Positions 26,128-35,202 of a stretch of 64,000 bases of DNA are shown here, piece after piece. The DNA is taken from positions 1 through 64,000 of the forward strand of contig JBCBIJ010000001.1 of the NCBI GenBank assembly GCA_038524795.1. The letters are read 5' to 3'. This DNA is from CALBPI01 sp038524795 (lineage in GTDB: Bacteria > Pseudomonadota > Gammaproteobacteria > Steroidobacterales > Woeseiaceae). Made by a program: the position numbers and the translations under genes. Below the pieces are notes generated by a model. That model saw only the letters and a list, made by a program, of their open reading frames with translations. It searched no databases and was not told where the DNA came from. The stretch's first letter is position 1, and every line of letters begins with the position of its first letter.

Positions 26128-26874
26128 TCAGCGCGCGGGGCGCCGGAAGACGAGAAAGTGCTGCTGCGGCAGAAAGTCGCGATTGGCCTCGAACTCGAGA
26201 CCGAGCGCGGCCATCTCCTTGCGCACCTGGTCCACGGTCATCTTGTGCAGCGGCTTAATGGGCACGGCGCGATCTTCGGCGCGGTACTCGATGAGCACCA
26301 GTCGCCCGCCGGGCTTTAGGGCGGCAGCGATCGCCGACCCCATCTCATAAGGGTGCGAGAACTCGTGGTAGGCGTCGACGATAAACGCTAGATCGATGCT
26401 GTCGGGCTCAAGATTCGGGCTCTCGACGGTGCCAAGCACAGTGTCGACATTGCTGGTGCCCATTTGCTCACGCCGGGCTTCAACGATCGCCAGCATTTCA
26501 GGCTGAATATCGACAGCGATAACCCGACCTGCGGGCACGCGCGCGGCCACGGGAAACGTGAAGTAGCCGCTGCCCGCTCCAATGTCGGCAACGACGCTGT
26601 CGGCCTCAAGCGGCAGGTTCTGAATGACCAAGTCCGTTCGCTCTTCTGCCAGGCGGCCCCGGCGCTCAAGCCAGCCCGCGGCGAGGTGCCCCATGACCTG
26701 GGACACTTCACGGCCCATGTAAAATTTGCCGATGCCGTCGCGCGTGGCGCGCTCGTAAGTGTAGCGCGGGTTTTCGGTCTCAGCCTCGCGATCGGACGCA
26801 CCGGCACCGCAAGCGGCCACAAGGGCCAGACCTGCGACGGTCAGCGCGCGTCGCAGTTGTCTCGTCAGCACCAT
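26128..26874 (-). CDS. Methyltransferase-like protein with lipoprotein signal
   Basis: A 248-residue protein. The N-terminus looks like a lipoprotein signal (basic start, hydrophobic stretch, AACGAG lipobox near residue 22). The rest is a class I methyltransferase fold: ADIGAGSGYFTF (SAM-binding loop), VIAVDIQPEM, and FIVDAYHEFSHP. Methyltransferases need SAM, which is cytosolic, so export of this domain is odd. Either the signal is not cleaved, the start is wrong, or the domain has another role. It ends 1 base after the convergent VOC gene and is 10 bases upstream of the GT2 stop on the same strand. Confidence 0.77.
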   Translation of the reverse strand: MVLTRQLRRALTVAGLALVAACGAGASDREAETENPRYTYERATRDGIGKFYMGREVSQVMGHLAAGWLERRGRLAEERTDLVIQNLPLEADSVVADIGAGSGYFTFPVAARVPAGRVIAVDIQPEMLAIVEARREQMGTSNVDTVLGTVESPNLEPDSIDLAFIVDAYHEFSHPYEMGSAIAAALKPGGRLVLIEYRAEDRAVPIKPLHKMTVDQVRKEMAALGLEFEANRDFLPQQHFLVFRRPAR

Positions 26875-26884
26875 GTCGCCACCT

Positions 26885-27649
26885 CTAGGGTTCCAGGCCG
26901 CGCGATTTGGTATAGCGTTTCGCGTAGCGGAAAAACGTACCCGTCATACGTCCGAACGCGATGACGAGACCGCGCCAGCCGGCCAGAAAGCCGAGCTGCA
27001 GAACGTAACTGCGGAAGAACGCGAACTGGCTTCGCAGAAATGCGACGAACGGATGCGGCGCCTTCTGGTCACGTTTGGCCTCCGCGGCGATTTCCGAGTA
27101 GGTCGAGGCCTTCTTGAGAAACTGGTCGAGTCGCAGCACAGCGTCGTGCCAAAGCACGCCATCGAGGAGCACGGTGTCGACGCCCGCGTCAGGCTCAACC
27201 TTCTCGTGTACGGGCTTGTCGTTGAAGCGCGCGTGGCCGCGGTGGAAAACGCGTAGCAGCTGGTCGTTGCCCCAGCCGCCACGTGTCAAGTGTTTGCCGC
27301 AAAACCGGTTGTAGCGCATGACGTCGCCCGCGGTCGTCGCGGGGCCAGCCGCCAGCCTCGCAATGGCGTCGACAAGCTCGGTTGTTGCCTGCTCATCGGT
27401 ATCAATCGAGAACACCCAGTCGTTTCGGGCGAGACCCACGGCGGCTTGCTTCGTCGGCCCGAAGCCGAGGAAGGGACCCTCGTGCACGCGCACATTGCCG
27501 TACCGCGCGCAGTGGGCCGCCGTGTCGTCGGTGCTGCCGTTGAGGTAAACCACAACCTCATCGAGACGCGACAGGCTGTCGAGACAGGCGCCGATCGTCT
27601 CAGCAGCATTGGCGGCGATGATCACGGCGGATACGGGGACTGTCGACAT
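26885..27649 (-). CDS. Family 2 glycosyltransferase (WaaE/LgtF-like)
   Basis: A 254-residue GT-A fold enzyme: VSAVIIAANAAETIGACLDSL at the start, donor-binding DWVFSIDTDEQ (DxD-type) near residue 85, and a C-terminal hydrophobic region (FFRSYVLQLGFLAGWRGLVIAFG) that may contact the membrane. It resembles the WaaE/LgtF group that adds hexose to the lipopolysaccharide core. The ATG at 27649 begins the fold. It diverges from an FkbM methyltransferase and GT4 glycosyltransferase pair, making a small surface-glycan locus. Confidence 0.85.
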   Translation of the reverse strand: MSTVPVSAVIIAANAAETIGACLDSLSRLDEVVVYLNGSTDDTAAHCARYGNVRVHEGPFLGFGPTKQAAVGLARNDWVFSIDTDEQATTELVDAIARLAAGPATTAGDVMRYNRFCGKHLTRGGWGNDQLLRVFHRGHARFNDKPVHEKVEPDAGVDTVLLDGVLWHDAVLRLDQFLKKASTYSEIAAEAKRDQKAPHPFVAFLRSQFAFFRSYVLQLGFLAGWRGLVIAFGRMTGTFFRYAKRYTKSRGLEP

Positions 27650-27751
27650 GCAGCTCGGCGCGCGTTGGGAACAAGCGCGAGTATAGCCTGCTGTCACCCC
27701 ACGGGTGCTTGCAGTACCCTAGCGGGCGCCTGTACCACGACCTGAGCAGAC

Positions 27752-28546
27752 ATGTCCGCCCTGCGTTCCCTGAGCTACGTCCTGAATCGCTTCGTGTTAC
27801 GCCGCGAGTACCTGACCGCGCGCGCGGACGGGCTCGAGTTTCGGGTCAAGACTGAAGACGTCGTGGGGCGTCACCTTTACAAGTACGGCCGTCACGAACC
27901 CGAAATGACGGCCTGGCTCATGCAGTCGGTCGCGCCGCAAGACGGCGATCTCATCATCGACATCGGCGCCAACATCGGCTGGTACGCCATGCACTTCGCG
28001 CAACTGTGCAAAGGCACCGATGCGCGCGTGCTGGCCTTCGAGCCCGACCCGCGCAACTTCGGCTTGCTCACCGAGAACATTGGCCGCAACAAGGCCGCCG
28101 CCGTGCAGCCGTTCCAGCTCGCGCTGTCCGACAACGACGAAGGCGCAGCCCTACACCAATTCGGCAGCAACAACCTGGGCCGCCACTCATTGCTGCCCAT
28201 CAACGAAGGCGGCAGTGTGTCCGTGGCCACGGCGCGACTCGACGACCTCCTGGCCCAGCCCGACTTCGCGGGCCGCACGCCGCGAGCCGTAAAAATGGAC
28301 ATCGAAGGCTTCGAGCTCGTCGCGCTGCGCGGCGCGCCCGAGATGCTCGCGCGCTGCCCGCTGGTGGTATTCGAGTACTCACCGCGGTACATGCGCGCGG
28401 GTGGCATCGAGCCCGCCGCGCTGCTGCATTTCATGCGGGGGCTCGGCTTCACGGCGCAACGTCTGGAGAACGGGCAGGCTGTGGCGGCCGACATCGACGC
28501 GCTGGCCGTCGACGACAAACACACTGACCTCATCTGGACGCGCTGA
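27752..28546 (+). CDS. FkbM-family methyltransferase
   Basis: A 264-residue protein with the SAM-binding motif IDIGANIGWYAMHFA near residue 69 and KMDIEGFELVALRG near 180, typical of FkbM-type O-methyltransferases. Such enzymes often methylate sugars of lipopolysaccharide or capsule. Its stop shares a base with the start of the next gene (TGATG). Adjacent glycosyltransferases on both strands support a glycan substrate; the exact acceptor is unknown. Confidence 0.85.
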   Translation: MSALRSLSYVLNRFVLRREYLTARADGLEFRVKTEDVVGRHLYKYGRHEPEMTAWLMQSVAPQDGDLIIDIGANIGWYAMHFAQLCKGTDARVLAFEPDPRNFGLLTENIGRNKAAAVQPFQLALSDNDEGAALHQFGSNNLGRHSLLPINEGGSVSVATARLDDLLAQPDFAGRTPRAVKMDIEGFELVALRGAPEMLARCPLVVFEYSPRYMRAGGIEPAALLHFMRGLGFTAQRLENGQAVAADIDALAVDDKHTDLIWTR

Positions 28547-29634
28547 TGCGCGTGCTCGCGATCAGTTCGCACGCCGACACGCTCGTCAGCGTGCGGCCTG
28601 AGGCCGCCTCGTTCATCGGCCTCGCACGTGCGGGCGTCGAGATGCACGTGATGACCCAGGGCGACTCACCCTGCGCGCAGGACATGCGCGACGCGGGCAT
28701 CAACGTTATCGACTACCACCCAAAGAAAAAGTGGGCGCGCGACGCGATCCGGCGCATCCGCGAGGCCATCGACACACACGACGTCGACATCGTCTACGCG
28801 TTCAACAACAAGGCGATCTGCAACGCCGCATTCGCCTGCCGCGGTCGCCGCGCCAGGCTCATCACCTACCGCGGTCAGACGGGCAACCTGTCGCGCTGGG
28901 ACCCCGCGGCCTATCTCACACACCTCCACCCGCGCGTCGATGCGATCATCGGCGTTGCCGACGCCGTGACGGATTTCTTGAGACCTGTGGTGCGGCCCGG
29001 CGTGAGCGTGACTACGGTGTACAAGGGCCACGACCTCGACTGGTACACGGATGCCGCGTTGCCGCGCGCTGAGCTTGGGCTCGACGAAGACGACTTTGTC
29101 GTGGCCTGCGTGGCCAACAACCGCCCGCGTAAGGGCGTCGACTACCTGGTACGCGCCTGCGGCGAGCTGGGCGATCTCGACAACCTACGACTGCTGCTCG
29201 TAGGCCACGGCATGGACCTCGAAACGCTGGGCAATGCCCTGGCAGAAGCCGATCTAGAAGATCGGGCAGTGCTGCTGGGCCCGCGCAGCGATGCCACCGC
29301 CGTGATCCAGGCCGCCGACGTATCCGTGCTGCCCTCAACGAAGCGCGAGGGCTTGCCGAAAACGGTCATCGAAGCCATGGCCTACGCGATTCCCTGCATC
29401 GTGACCGACACGGGCGGCAACGCGGAGCTCGTCGTGGACGGCGAAACCGGCATCGTCGTGCCTGTGGCCGACGCCTCAGCGATCGCAACCGCTGTGCGCA
29501 CGTTGCGCGACGACCCGGCGCTTGCGCGACGCTACGGCGACGCAGGTCGCGAGCGCATTGCCGAATCGTTCAGTGTTGGTCGCACGGTAACGGGCACACG
29601 TGCCGTGTTCGCTCGGCTGCTCGCGACCGACTGA
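28546..29634 (+). CDS. GT4-family glycosyltransferase
   Basis: A 362-residue GT-B fold enzyme. Donor-domain signatures NNRPRKGVDYLVRA and the E(x7)E stretch KREGLPKTVIEAMAYAIPCI (near residue 268) are clear. N-terminal acceptor domain begins MRVLAISSHADTLVSVRPE. Likely transfers a sugar from a nucleotide donor to a lipopolysaccharide or exopolysaccharide intermediate. It is translationally coupled to the FkbM gene (1-base overlap). Confidence 0.87.
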   Translation: MRVLAISSHADTLVSVRPEAASFIGLARAGVEMHVMTQGDSPCAQDMRDAGINVIDYHPKKKWARDAIRRIREAIDTHDVDIVYAFNNKAICNAAFACRGRRARLITYRGQTGNLSRWDPAAYLTHLHPRVDAIIGVADAVTDFLRPVVRPGVSVTTVYKGHDLDWYTDAALPRAELGLDEDDFVVACVANNRPRKGVDYLVRACGELGDLDNLRLLLVGHGMDLETLGNALAEADLEDRAVLLGPRSDATAVIQAADVSVLPSTKREGLPKTVIEAMAYAIPCIVTDTGGNAELVVDGETGIVVPVADASAIATAVRTLRDDPALARRYGDAGRERIAESFSVGRTVTGTRAVFARLLATD

Positions 29635-29637
29635 GCG

Positions 29638-30315
29638 CTACCAGGGCAGCGTACGCCCCCGCCAGTCGATGAGTGTGCCGGCGCTGTCGGCATCGAGCGT
29701 ATCGATGACCTGGATCAGCCCGGCCACAGAATCGGTGGGCGTCAGCGTCGCGTCCTGCCCACCCATGTCCGTTTGCACCCAGCCCGGGTGCAGCGCCGCG
29801 CAGGTGACACCGCGACCGGCCAGGTCGAGCGCCATCGAACGCATGACGGCATTCACGGCCGCCTTGCTGGCCCGGTAGGCGTAGAGCCCGCCGCTCGTGT
29901 TCTTCTCCATAGAGCCGAGGATGCTCGAGACGGTGACGATGCGACCGTGATCAGCGCGCGCCACGTTGTCGACAAGCCGCTCTGAGATGGCAAGCGGCGT
30001 GAACACGTTGATGTCGAAAACGCTGTGCCAGTTGGCACGCTCGAAGTAGCCGAAGCCCTTGTCATTCATGGCACCCGCGTTGTGGATGAGCACATCGATC
30101 GTGCGCCCCTCGAGCGGCGCCAGCGCGCGATCCAGTTCAGCTTCGTCGGTGAGCGAGCCGATCAGCACTTCCAGCGAGCCCGTATCGGCAAGCGCCGACA
30201 AGGCTGAGCTCTCAGCGCGTTGCAACGCGATCACCTGCCAGCCTGCGCGTAAGTACTGGCGCGCGAATTCAAGCCCGATGCCACGACCAGCGCCCGTGAT
30301 GAGTACGGTGGGCAT
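29638..30315 (-). CDS. Short-chain dehydrogenase/reductase
   Basis: A 225-residue SDR. It has TGAGRGIGLEFARQY (NAD(P) binding, residues 7-21), NAGAMNDKGFG, catalytic Ser in VSSILGSMEKN and YRASKAAVN (YxxxK). It resembles the CsgA/sniffer subgroup. It follows the aldehyde dehydrogenase by 2 bases on the same strand, the last gene of the receptor-hydrolase-dehydrogenase run. It would reduce or oxidise a carbonyl or alcohol in that pathway. Confidence 0.88.
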   Translation of the reverse strand: MPTVLITGAGRGIGLEFARQYLRAGWQVIALQRAESSALSALADTGSLEVLIGSLTDEAELDRALAPLEGRTIDVLIHNAGAMNDKGFGYFERANWHSVFDINVFTPLAISERLVDNVARADHGRIVTVSSILGSMEKNTSGGLYAYRASKAAVNAVMRSMALDLAGRGVTCAALHPGWVQTDMGGQDATLTPTDSVAGLIQVIDTLDADSAGTLIDWRGRTLPW

Positions 30316-30317
30316 AG

Positions 30318-31751
30318 TCAGTCTCCCTGCTTCCGGCCCTCGGCGTAGGCTGCGATAGGCAGCACGGGGCCCGCGTTGATGTAATAGGCGCGGCGCCGGA
30401 AGAACCGCGTGAGTCCATCGGCGCCCATTCGAGACGGACCAATGCCTGAGCAGCGGTAGGCGCTTTTCTCTGCCTCCGAGATCATCGTCGTCAGGCCCGC
30501 GTCGTTGATGCTGATGCCGCCCGCCTCAAGCGCTTCACCGACGCGCAGTGCCGTGGCCTCGTCGGGGCCAAAAACGGCCGCCGAGAGACCAAACAACGAA
30601 TCATTGGCCAAGGCAATCGCCTCAGCCTCAGTCTTGAACGCCATGACGGGCATCACGGGCCCAAAGGTCTCGTCACGCATGATCGCCATGTCATGGTTGA
30701 CGCCGGACAAGACGGTGGGCCGCAACCACAGCCCGCCACCGAGCGCCTCGATGCTGCCGCCGCTTCGCACCACCGCACCCTTTGCCACTGCGTCATCGAG
30801 ATGGCTGCGGATGAGCGCCGCCTGGTGCTCGAAAATGATGGGACCCAGGACCCCTTGCCCCGCATCGGGATAACTGAGCGGCACCGCGTCGGCCAATTCA
30901 GCCAGCCGTGCGACAAAGGCGTCATGCAGGCTTGTGTGCGCATACACGCGTTCAATCGACTGACAGGCCTGCCCCGTCGCGCCCACGGATGCCCGGAGCA
31001 CGGCCGTGGCGGCGCGCTCGACATCACTGCCCTCGAGCACAATAGCCGCGTCCTTGCCGCCGAGCTCCAGAAAGGCCGGTATGAACGCGTCGGCCGCGGC
31101 AACGCCAACCTTTCTGCCCGTGGCCACGCTGCCCGTGAACGCGACGACATCGACCTCGGGAATGAGCGCCGCACCCGTAGAACCATCGCCCGTAACGAAA
31201 GCCAGTACACGGGCGAGCTCTGGCACCTCGGCAATCGCAGCAGCAACGGGCGCTGCGAACCGCGGCGTCACTTCGCTCGGTTTGATGATGACGGCGCAGC
31301 CCGCGAGCAGCGCGGGCGTGGCATCGATGAATGACAGCAGCAACGGGAAGTTCCAAGGGCTGATTGCACCGAGCAAGGGGTAGGGATCGACGGCGCGCGC
31401 AATGTCGATACCGGGCATACGTTCAAGTGCCGCACGATCTTCGGTAATCAGGCCCGGCGCCAAACTGCACCAGCGGTGAATGCCGCCGATCACGCCGTCA
31501 ACCTCGGTGTGCGCCAGCGCGACGCGGCCGGTGTCTGCTGACAACGCGGCAACGATGTCAGTGCGGTGCGCCTCGAGCGCCTTGGCAAAGCGTTGCAGTG
31601 TCGCCGCGCGTGCAGTCGCACCAGAGTCGCGCCAGTCGGCCTGCGCATCGCGCAAGCGTTCGGCCACCACCGCGATGGCGTCCCCGTCGTGCACGGTCAT
31701 CTCGTAATCACTCTGGCCCGTGCGTGGATTGCGAACTGGAAGGCTGCGCAT
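30318..31751 (-). CDS. Aldehyde dehydrogenase family protein
   Basis: A 477-residue NAD(P)-dependent aldehyde dehydrogenase: SPWNFPLLL, FTGSVATGRKV, catalytic Glu in ELGGKDA and catalytic Cys in GATGQACQSIERVY. It oxidises an aldehyde to the acid in the cytosol. Its segments look nearer to coniferyl-aldehyde or medium-chain subfamilies than to betaine or succinate semialdehyde enzymes, but the substrate is open. It sits between the alpha/beta hydrolase (7 bases upstream) and the SDR (2 bases downstream). Confidence 0.88.
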   Translation of the reverse strand: MRSLPVRNPRTGQSDYEMTVHDGDAIAVVAERLRDAQADWRDSGATARAATLQRFAKALEAHRTDIVAALSADTGRVALAHTEVDGVIGGIHRWCSLAPGLITEDRAALERMPGIDIARAVDPYPLLGAISPWNFPLLLSFIDATPALLAGCAVIIKPSEVTPRFAAPVAAAIAEVPELARVLAFVTGDGSTGAALIPEVDVVAFTGSVATGRKVGVAAADAFIPAFLELGGKDAAIVLEGSDVERAATAVLRASVGATGQACQSIERVYAHTSLHDAFVARLAELADAVPLSYPDAGQGVLGPIIFEHQAALIRSHLDDAVAKGAVVRSGGSIEALGGGLWLRPTVLSGVNHDMAIMRDETFGPVMPVMAFKTEAEAIALANDSLFGLSAAVFGPDEATALRVGEALEAGGISINDAGLTTMISEAEKSAYRCSGIGPSRMGADGLTRFFRRRAYYINAGPVLPIAAYAEGRKQGD

Positions 31752-31758
31752 GATTGGA

Positions 31759-32574
31759 TTATGCCGGGTCGTGGCGCGTGATGAACGCGCCGATGTCTAT
31801 CGCGGCCTCCGCCGCCCGCAGCGTGAGAAAGCCGTTGCCCCATTCGGGGTAGTCGCGCCGCAGGCCGTTGCGCAGCAGCCGGTCGGCGCGTGGCGTGATC
31901 TCCCAGAGGTCGTCGCGCACGTTCATCACGAACATCGGATGCTCAAGCTCGGCCAGCCGCTCACGGTAGGTGGGCACATAGGCGAACGCAGCGCGGTGGC
32001 CCCATTCATAGCCTTCACCGCCTCGCAGATTCTCCGCCATCGACTCGGCGCACATCTCAAGTGTCATACCCGGGCCGCGATGCTCGAGCACGCGCTGCCA
32101 GAGCGTTGTATAGCGCGTGCCTGCCTCGTCAATCGGAATCGGCTCGAAGGCGTTTTCGAACGTAGCGAGTTCACTGTCTTCAATGACGGGTGCAGCGATA
32201 CTGACGATGCTCAGCACGCGGCCGGGATAACGCGTCGCAAGCTCGGCGGCGACGAGCGCCCCCGTGTGATGCCCCACAACGTGACACGTCGCCATGCTGA
32301 ACGCGTCGAGTACAGCGACCACGCTGTCCGCGTAGTCGGTAACCGTTACGGGCGGATCAGCCGGCGGCGGATCGCTCTCGCCCATGCCCGGGTAATCCGG
32401 TGCGAGTAAGAAGCGCTCCCCACTCAGCGCTGCGAGCAGATCGACAAACTGGCGACTCGACTTGGGGCTTTGGTGCAGACACAAGACCGCGGGTCGTGCG
32501 GCGTTGATTGCGCCGGCGTGACGCACATGGATTTGCCCGAAGGGCCCGTCGATAAACTGGCGGCGAACGGTCAT
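31759..32574 (-). CDS. Alpha/beta-hydrolase with altered catalytic residues
   Basis: A 271-residue alpha/beta-hydrolase fold: AVLCLHQSPKSSRQF in the oxyanion region and APDYPGMGESDPP. The nucleophile elbow reads GHHTG near residue 106, so His stands where Ser, Cys or Asp is normally found. The usual C-terminal GHG(F/W) reads PEWGNGFL, Asn in place of the catalytic His. I recall GYHTG/GHHTG variants in bacterial paralogues, so it may belong to an atypical subgroup. ATG at 32574 follows GGGGAG. It lies between the TonB receptor and the aldehyde dehydrogenase. Confidence 0.82.
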   Translation of the reverse strand: MTVRRQFIDGPFGQIHVRHAGAINAARPAVLCLHQSPKSSRQFVDLLAALSGERFLLAPDYPGMGESDPPPADPPVTVTDYADSVVAVLDAFSMATCHVVGHHTGALVAAELATRYPGRVLSIVSIAAPVIEDSELATFENAFEPIPIDEAGTRYTTLWQRVLEHRGPGMTLEMCAESMAENLRGGEGYEWGHRAAFAYVPTYRERLAELEHPMFVMNVRDDLWEITPRADRLLRNGLRRDYPEWGNGFLTLRAAEAAIDIGAFITRHDPA

Positions 32575-32611
32575 GGAATGGCTCCCCGTCCGCCGCGCCA
32601 GCCGCAAGTGC

Positions 32612-32634
32612 GCGCGGGGCACAAGGCCCCGCGC
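32612..32634 (-). terminator. Intercistronic hairpin after TonB receptor gene
   Basis: GCGCGGGGC (32612-32620) and GCCCCGCGC (32626-32634) form a 9-bp stem with a 5-base loop, 8 bases downstream of the receptor stop and 38 bases before the hydrolase start. It has no T run, so it may be a partial terminator or an mRNA-stabilising element that uncouples the receptor from downstream enzymes. Confidence 0.5.
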
Positions 32635-32642
32635 ACCTGCGA

Positions 32643-35120
32643 TCAGTCGCCGAAGCGGGCGTTGAAGTTGAGGCCCCAGTGCGCGTCGCGGCGGGCGGTG
32701 CCCACGAAAGAGCGGCGGAAGGTATCACCGCCGTCCGCGTAGCGTAGTACGAGCGGCGAGCTGTCTTCGCCAAAGACATTGCGACCAAACAGGATCACCG
32801 AGTACTTGTCGCTCTCGACACCGAACCGTGCACCGACGAGACTCGTGTCACCGGTCTCGGCGAGATTGTGCACTTGCGCGAATTTGCTCGACTCATAGGT
32901 GTAGTTGATGCCCGCGAACCACTCCCAGTCGGCATTGAAACTGTCGCGCAGTTCCGCATCGAGAAACAGCATGTTTTCGGCCGTACGCGGGATCTTCTTG
33001 CCGTCGATCGAGCCGAAGGTCGGGCTGTCAGAAGCTGTGCAAGTGGGGCTGTCAAACTGCTCGCCCAGCGAGCAGTTGCGCAACCCGTCGTCAGCAACGT
33101 CGTTGAGCACGCCCTGATTCTCGTCGACTCCGTCTGTGAACTCAGCATCTGTGTACGCGTAGTTCAGCGTCAACGCCAAAATATCGCCTGCGCGCCATGT
33201 CGACTCGAGCTCGAATCCGTTGATCCGGGCATCGCCGGCGTTGACGGTGGCCGACGTCGTATTGGCGCCCGAGCGAGCATTTTGGGTGAGCTGGTAGCCA
33301 TCGATTTCGTTCGAGAAAATGGCGACATTGGCCGTGAGCGCACCATCGAGCCACGTGGTCTTGGCGCCAAGCTCTACGGAGGTCACGTCTTCCTCATCGA
33401 ATGTGGGCAGACCCGCGCGTATGGCCAGAGGACCATTGAAGCCGCCGGGCTTTGTGCCTGTCGCCACGACACCGTAGAGCATCATGTCATCGGTCGCCTG
33501 CCAGTCGAGCGTGTAGCGCTGCAGGAACGCGTCGAACGAGGCTTCGGAACGGACGATGTCCTCTACTGGGCCGCCGAGATTTTGCAAGATGGCAACTTGC
33601 TCAATCTCTTCTTCCTGGTAACGGCCTTCGAGCGTCAGTGAAACCGTGTCCGAAAGCGGGAACTCGACGAGCCCAAAGACTGCCGTGTTGGTCAGCTCGT
33701 CGTCGGAACGGTTTCGAGGTACGACAAGCACCGGTGGTGTTGGGTCAAACGGGAAAATAAACAGGCAGTCTGGCAGCGCGGCGCAAAGGCTGTTCAACTG
33801 GGCGGATTCCGCGGCGATGCTTGCGGCAATGATTTCATCCGCGTTTGCTGGAAGCTCTCGGATATCGCGGCTTTCACTGCGCTCTCGGAAGTAGTAAGCA
33901 CCAAAAAGTGCGCTGACTCGTTCGCCCTCGAACGCGAACCGCAATTCCTGCGAGATGTCGTCGCCGAAAGACCAGTTCGAGAAGGTGAAATCGACAATCT
34001 CATCAGACCTGGCGTAGCCGTAGGGCGCTGGAATGGTTGGAACCGGGGGGCCCAGTTTGACGCCGTTGGTTGTGAAGTTCGAGACATCGAAGATTGAGTC
34101 GCTGTAGTCGCCATCTGTGACCTGGATGCCGTCACGACGATTGAAGCCGGTAATGCTTGTGAGCGTCCACGCGTCGTTGAGCTCGTAGTCGATGGCGAGG
34201 CTCGTCTGCAGCGTTTGTTGCTCCTCGCGCGCGTCAGGTGCCTGCACCGAGAAATTGGTATTAATCGGTTGCGGGCTGACAGTGCCGCAGAAGTAGCGGC
34301 CCAAGCCTGCGTAAAGTGCCCCGTTGTCCTCAAAGCAGTTGTTGTTGATGGCGCGTTGGGCGAACAGCGGCGGCTGCCCGTCGTCGAGGTCGTTGTAGTA
34401 GGCGCGGAAACGCGCGTTCAAGCGTTCGTTGGGTGCCCACTGGAGCACGACCGACAGCGAGTTTGATTCCTGTTCACCGATGTCCGAGTTATCGAACTCG
34501 TTGGTCCACGGACCATCGAGCTGGAACCGACGCAGGGTGATGCCACCCGAGAGCGTGTCCGTGATCGGTCCGCGAATCGATGCGGAGACCTCGCGCTCGT
34601 CGTCATTAGTCAGAGTGACGGCGACGTTGCCGTCGAGCGTGTCACCCGGCGATTTGGTGATGATGTTGATGGCACCCGCGTAGGTGTTACGGCCGTACAG
34701 CGCGCTTTGCGGGCCCTTGATGATCTCGAAGCGCTCGACGTCGTTGAGGTCAAAGTCGGCCAATGAGCCTTCAATGTAGACGCCATCGATAAAGTAAGAC
34801 ACGCCCGACTCGCCAAGAATGTTGGCTTGCCCACGGATGACAGGGCGGTTCGAGGTGCGACCGAAGTCGTTGTCGAAGATGATGCCTGCGGAGAGCTTCG
34901 CGATGTCCGAGAAATCCTGCAGGTTGAGATTGACGATGGTGTCGCTGGTTACCGCGGACACCGAGACGGGCACCGTCTGCAGCGTCTCTGTGCGCTTCCG
35001 CGCCGACACGACAATCTCTTCGATTTCCTGAGCTTGCGCCACCGGCGCAAAGGCGGTCGCCGCCGTAATGCCTGCCACAAGGCCGGCACGTACCAGACCT
35101 GATCCCAATCGCTTGGTCAT
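32643..35120 (-). CDS. TonB-dependent outer-membrane receptor
   Basis: An 825-residue receptor. Signal peptide (cleavage near AQAQE), TonB box EEIVVSARKR, plug domain (PVSVSAVTSDTIVNLNLQDFSDIA) and a 22-strand-type barrel with the expected C-terminal strand ending in aromatic-rich sequence NFNARFGD. The TonB-box variant and family resemble receptors of marine gammaproteobacteria for hydrophobic or carbohydrate substrates rather than siderophores. ATG at 35120 is preceded by GAGGGG; a longer frame lacks signal-peptide features. It heads a run with a hydrolase, aldehyde dehydrogenase and SDR. A 9-base inverted repeat lies upstream. Confidence 0.93.
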   Translation of the reverse strand: MTKRLGSGLVRAGLVAGITAATAFAPVAQAQEIEEIVVSARKRTETLQTVPVSVSAVTSDTIVNLNLQDFSDIAKLSAGIIFDNDFGRTSNRPVIRGQANILGESGVSYFIDGVYIEGSLADFDLNDVERFEIIKGPQSALYGRNTYAGAINIITKSPGDTLDGNVAVTLTNDDEREVSASIRGPITDTLSGGITLRRFQLDGPWTNEFDNSDIGEQESNSLSVVLQWAPNERLNARFRAYYNDLDDGQPPLFAQRAINNNCFEDNGALYAGLGRYFCGTVSPQPINTNFSVQAPDAREEQQTLQTSLAIDYELNDAWTLTSITGFNRRDGIQVTDGDYSDSIFDVSNFTTNGVKLGPPVPTIPAPYGYARSDEIVDFTFSNWSFGDDISQELRFAFEGERVSALFGAYYFRERSESRDIRELPANADEIIAASIAAESAQLNSLCAALPDCLFIFPFDPTPPVLVVPRNRSDDELTNTAVFGLVEFPLSDTVSLTLEGRYQEEEIEQVAILQNLGGPVEDIVRSEASFDAFLQRYTLDWQATDDMMLYGVVATGTKPGGFNGPLAIRAGLPTFDEEDVTSVELGAKTTWLDGALTANVAIFSNEIDGYQLTQNARSGANTTSATVNAGDARINGFELESTWRAGDILALTLNYAYTDAEFTDGVDENQGVLNDVADDGLRNCSLGEQFDSPTCTASDSPTFGSIDGKKIPRTAENMLFLDAELRDSFNADWEWFAGINYTYESSKFAQVHNLAETGDTSLVGARFGVESDKYSVILFGRNVFGEDSSPLVLRYADGGDTFRRSFVGTARRDAHWGLNFNARFGD

Positions 35121-35202
35121 GTTGTTCCCCTCGTTCCCCCGAAGTGCCAGCGCGAAACGGTCGCGGTGCCGCCTTTTTTGCGCTGGTTTTACACGTCGTC
35201 GA

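Noticed and set aside
30032..30039. TTGGCACG as a second sigma-54 promoter
   Set aside because: The -12 element is missing after four bases and it lies inside the SDR gene.
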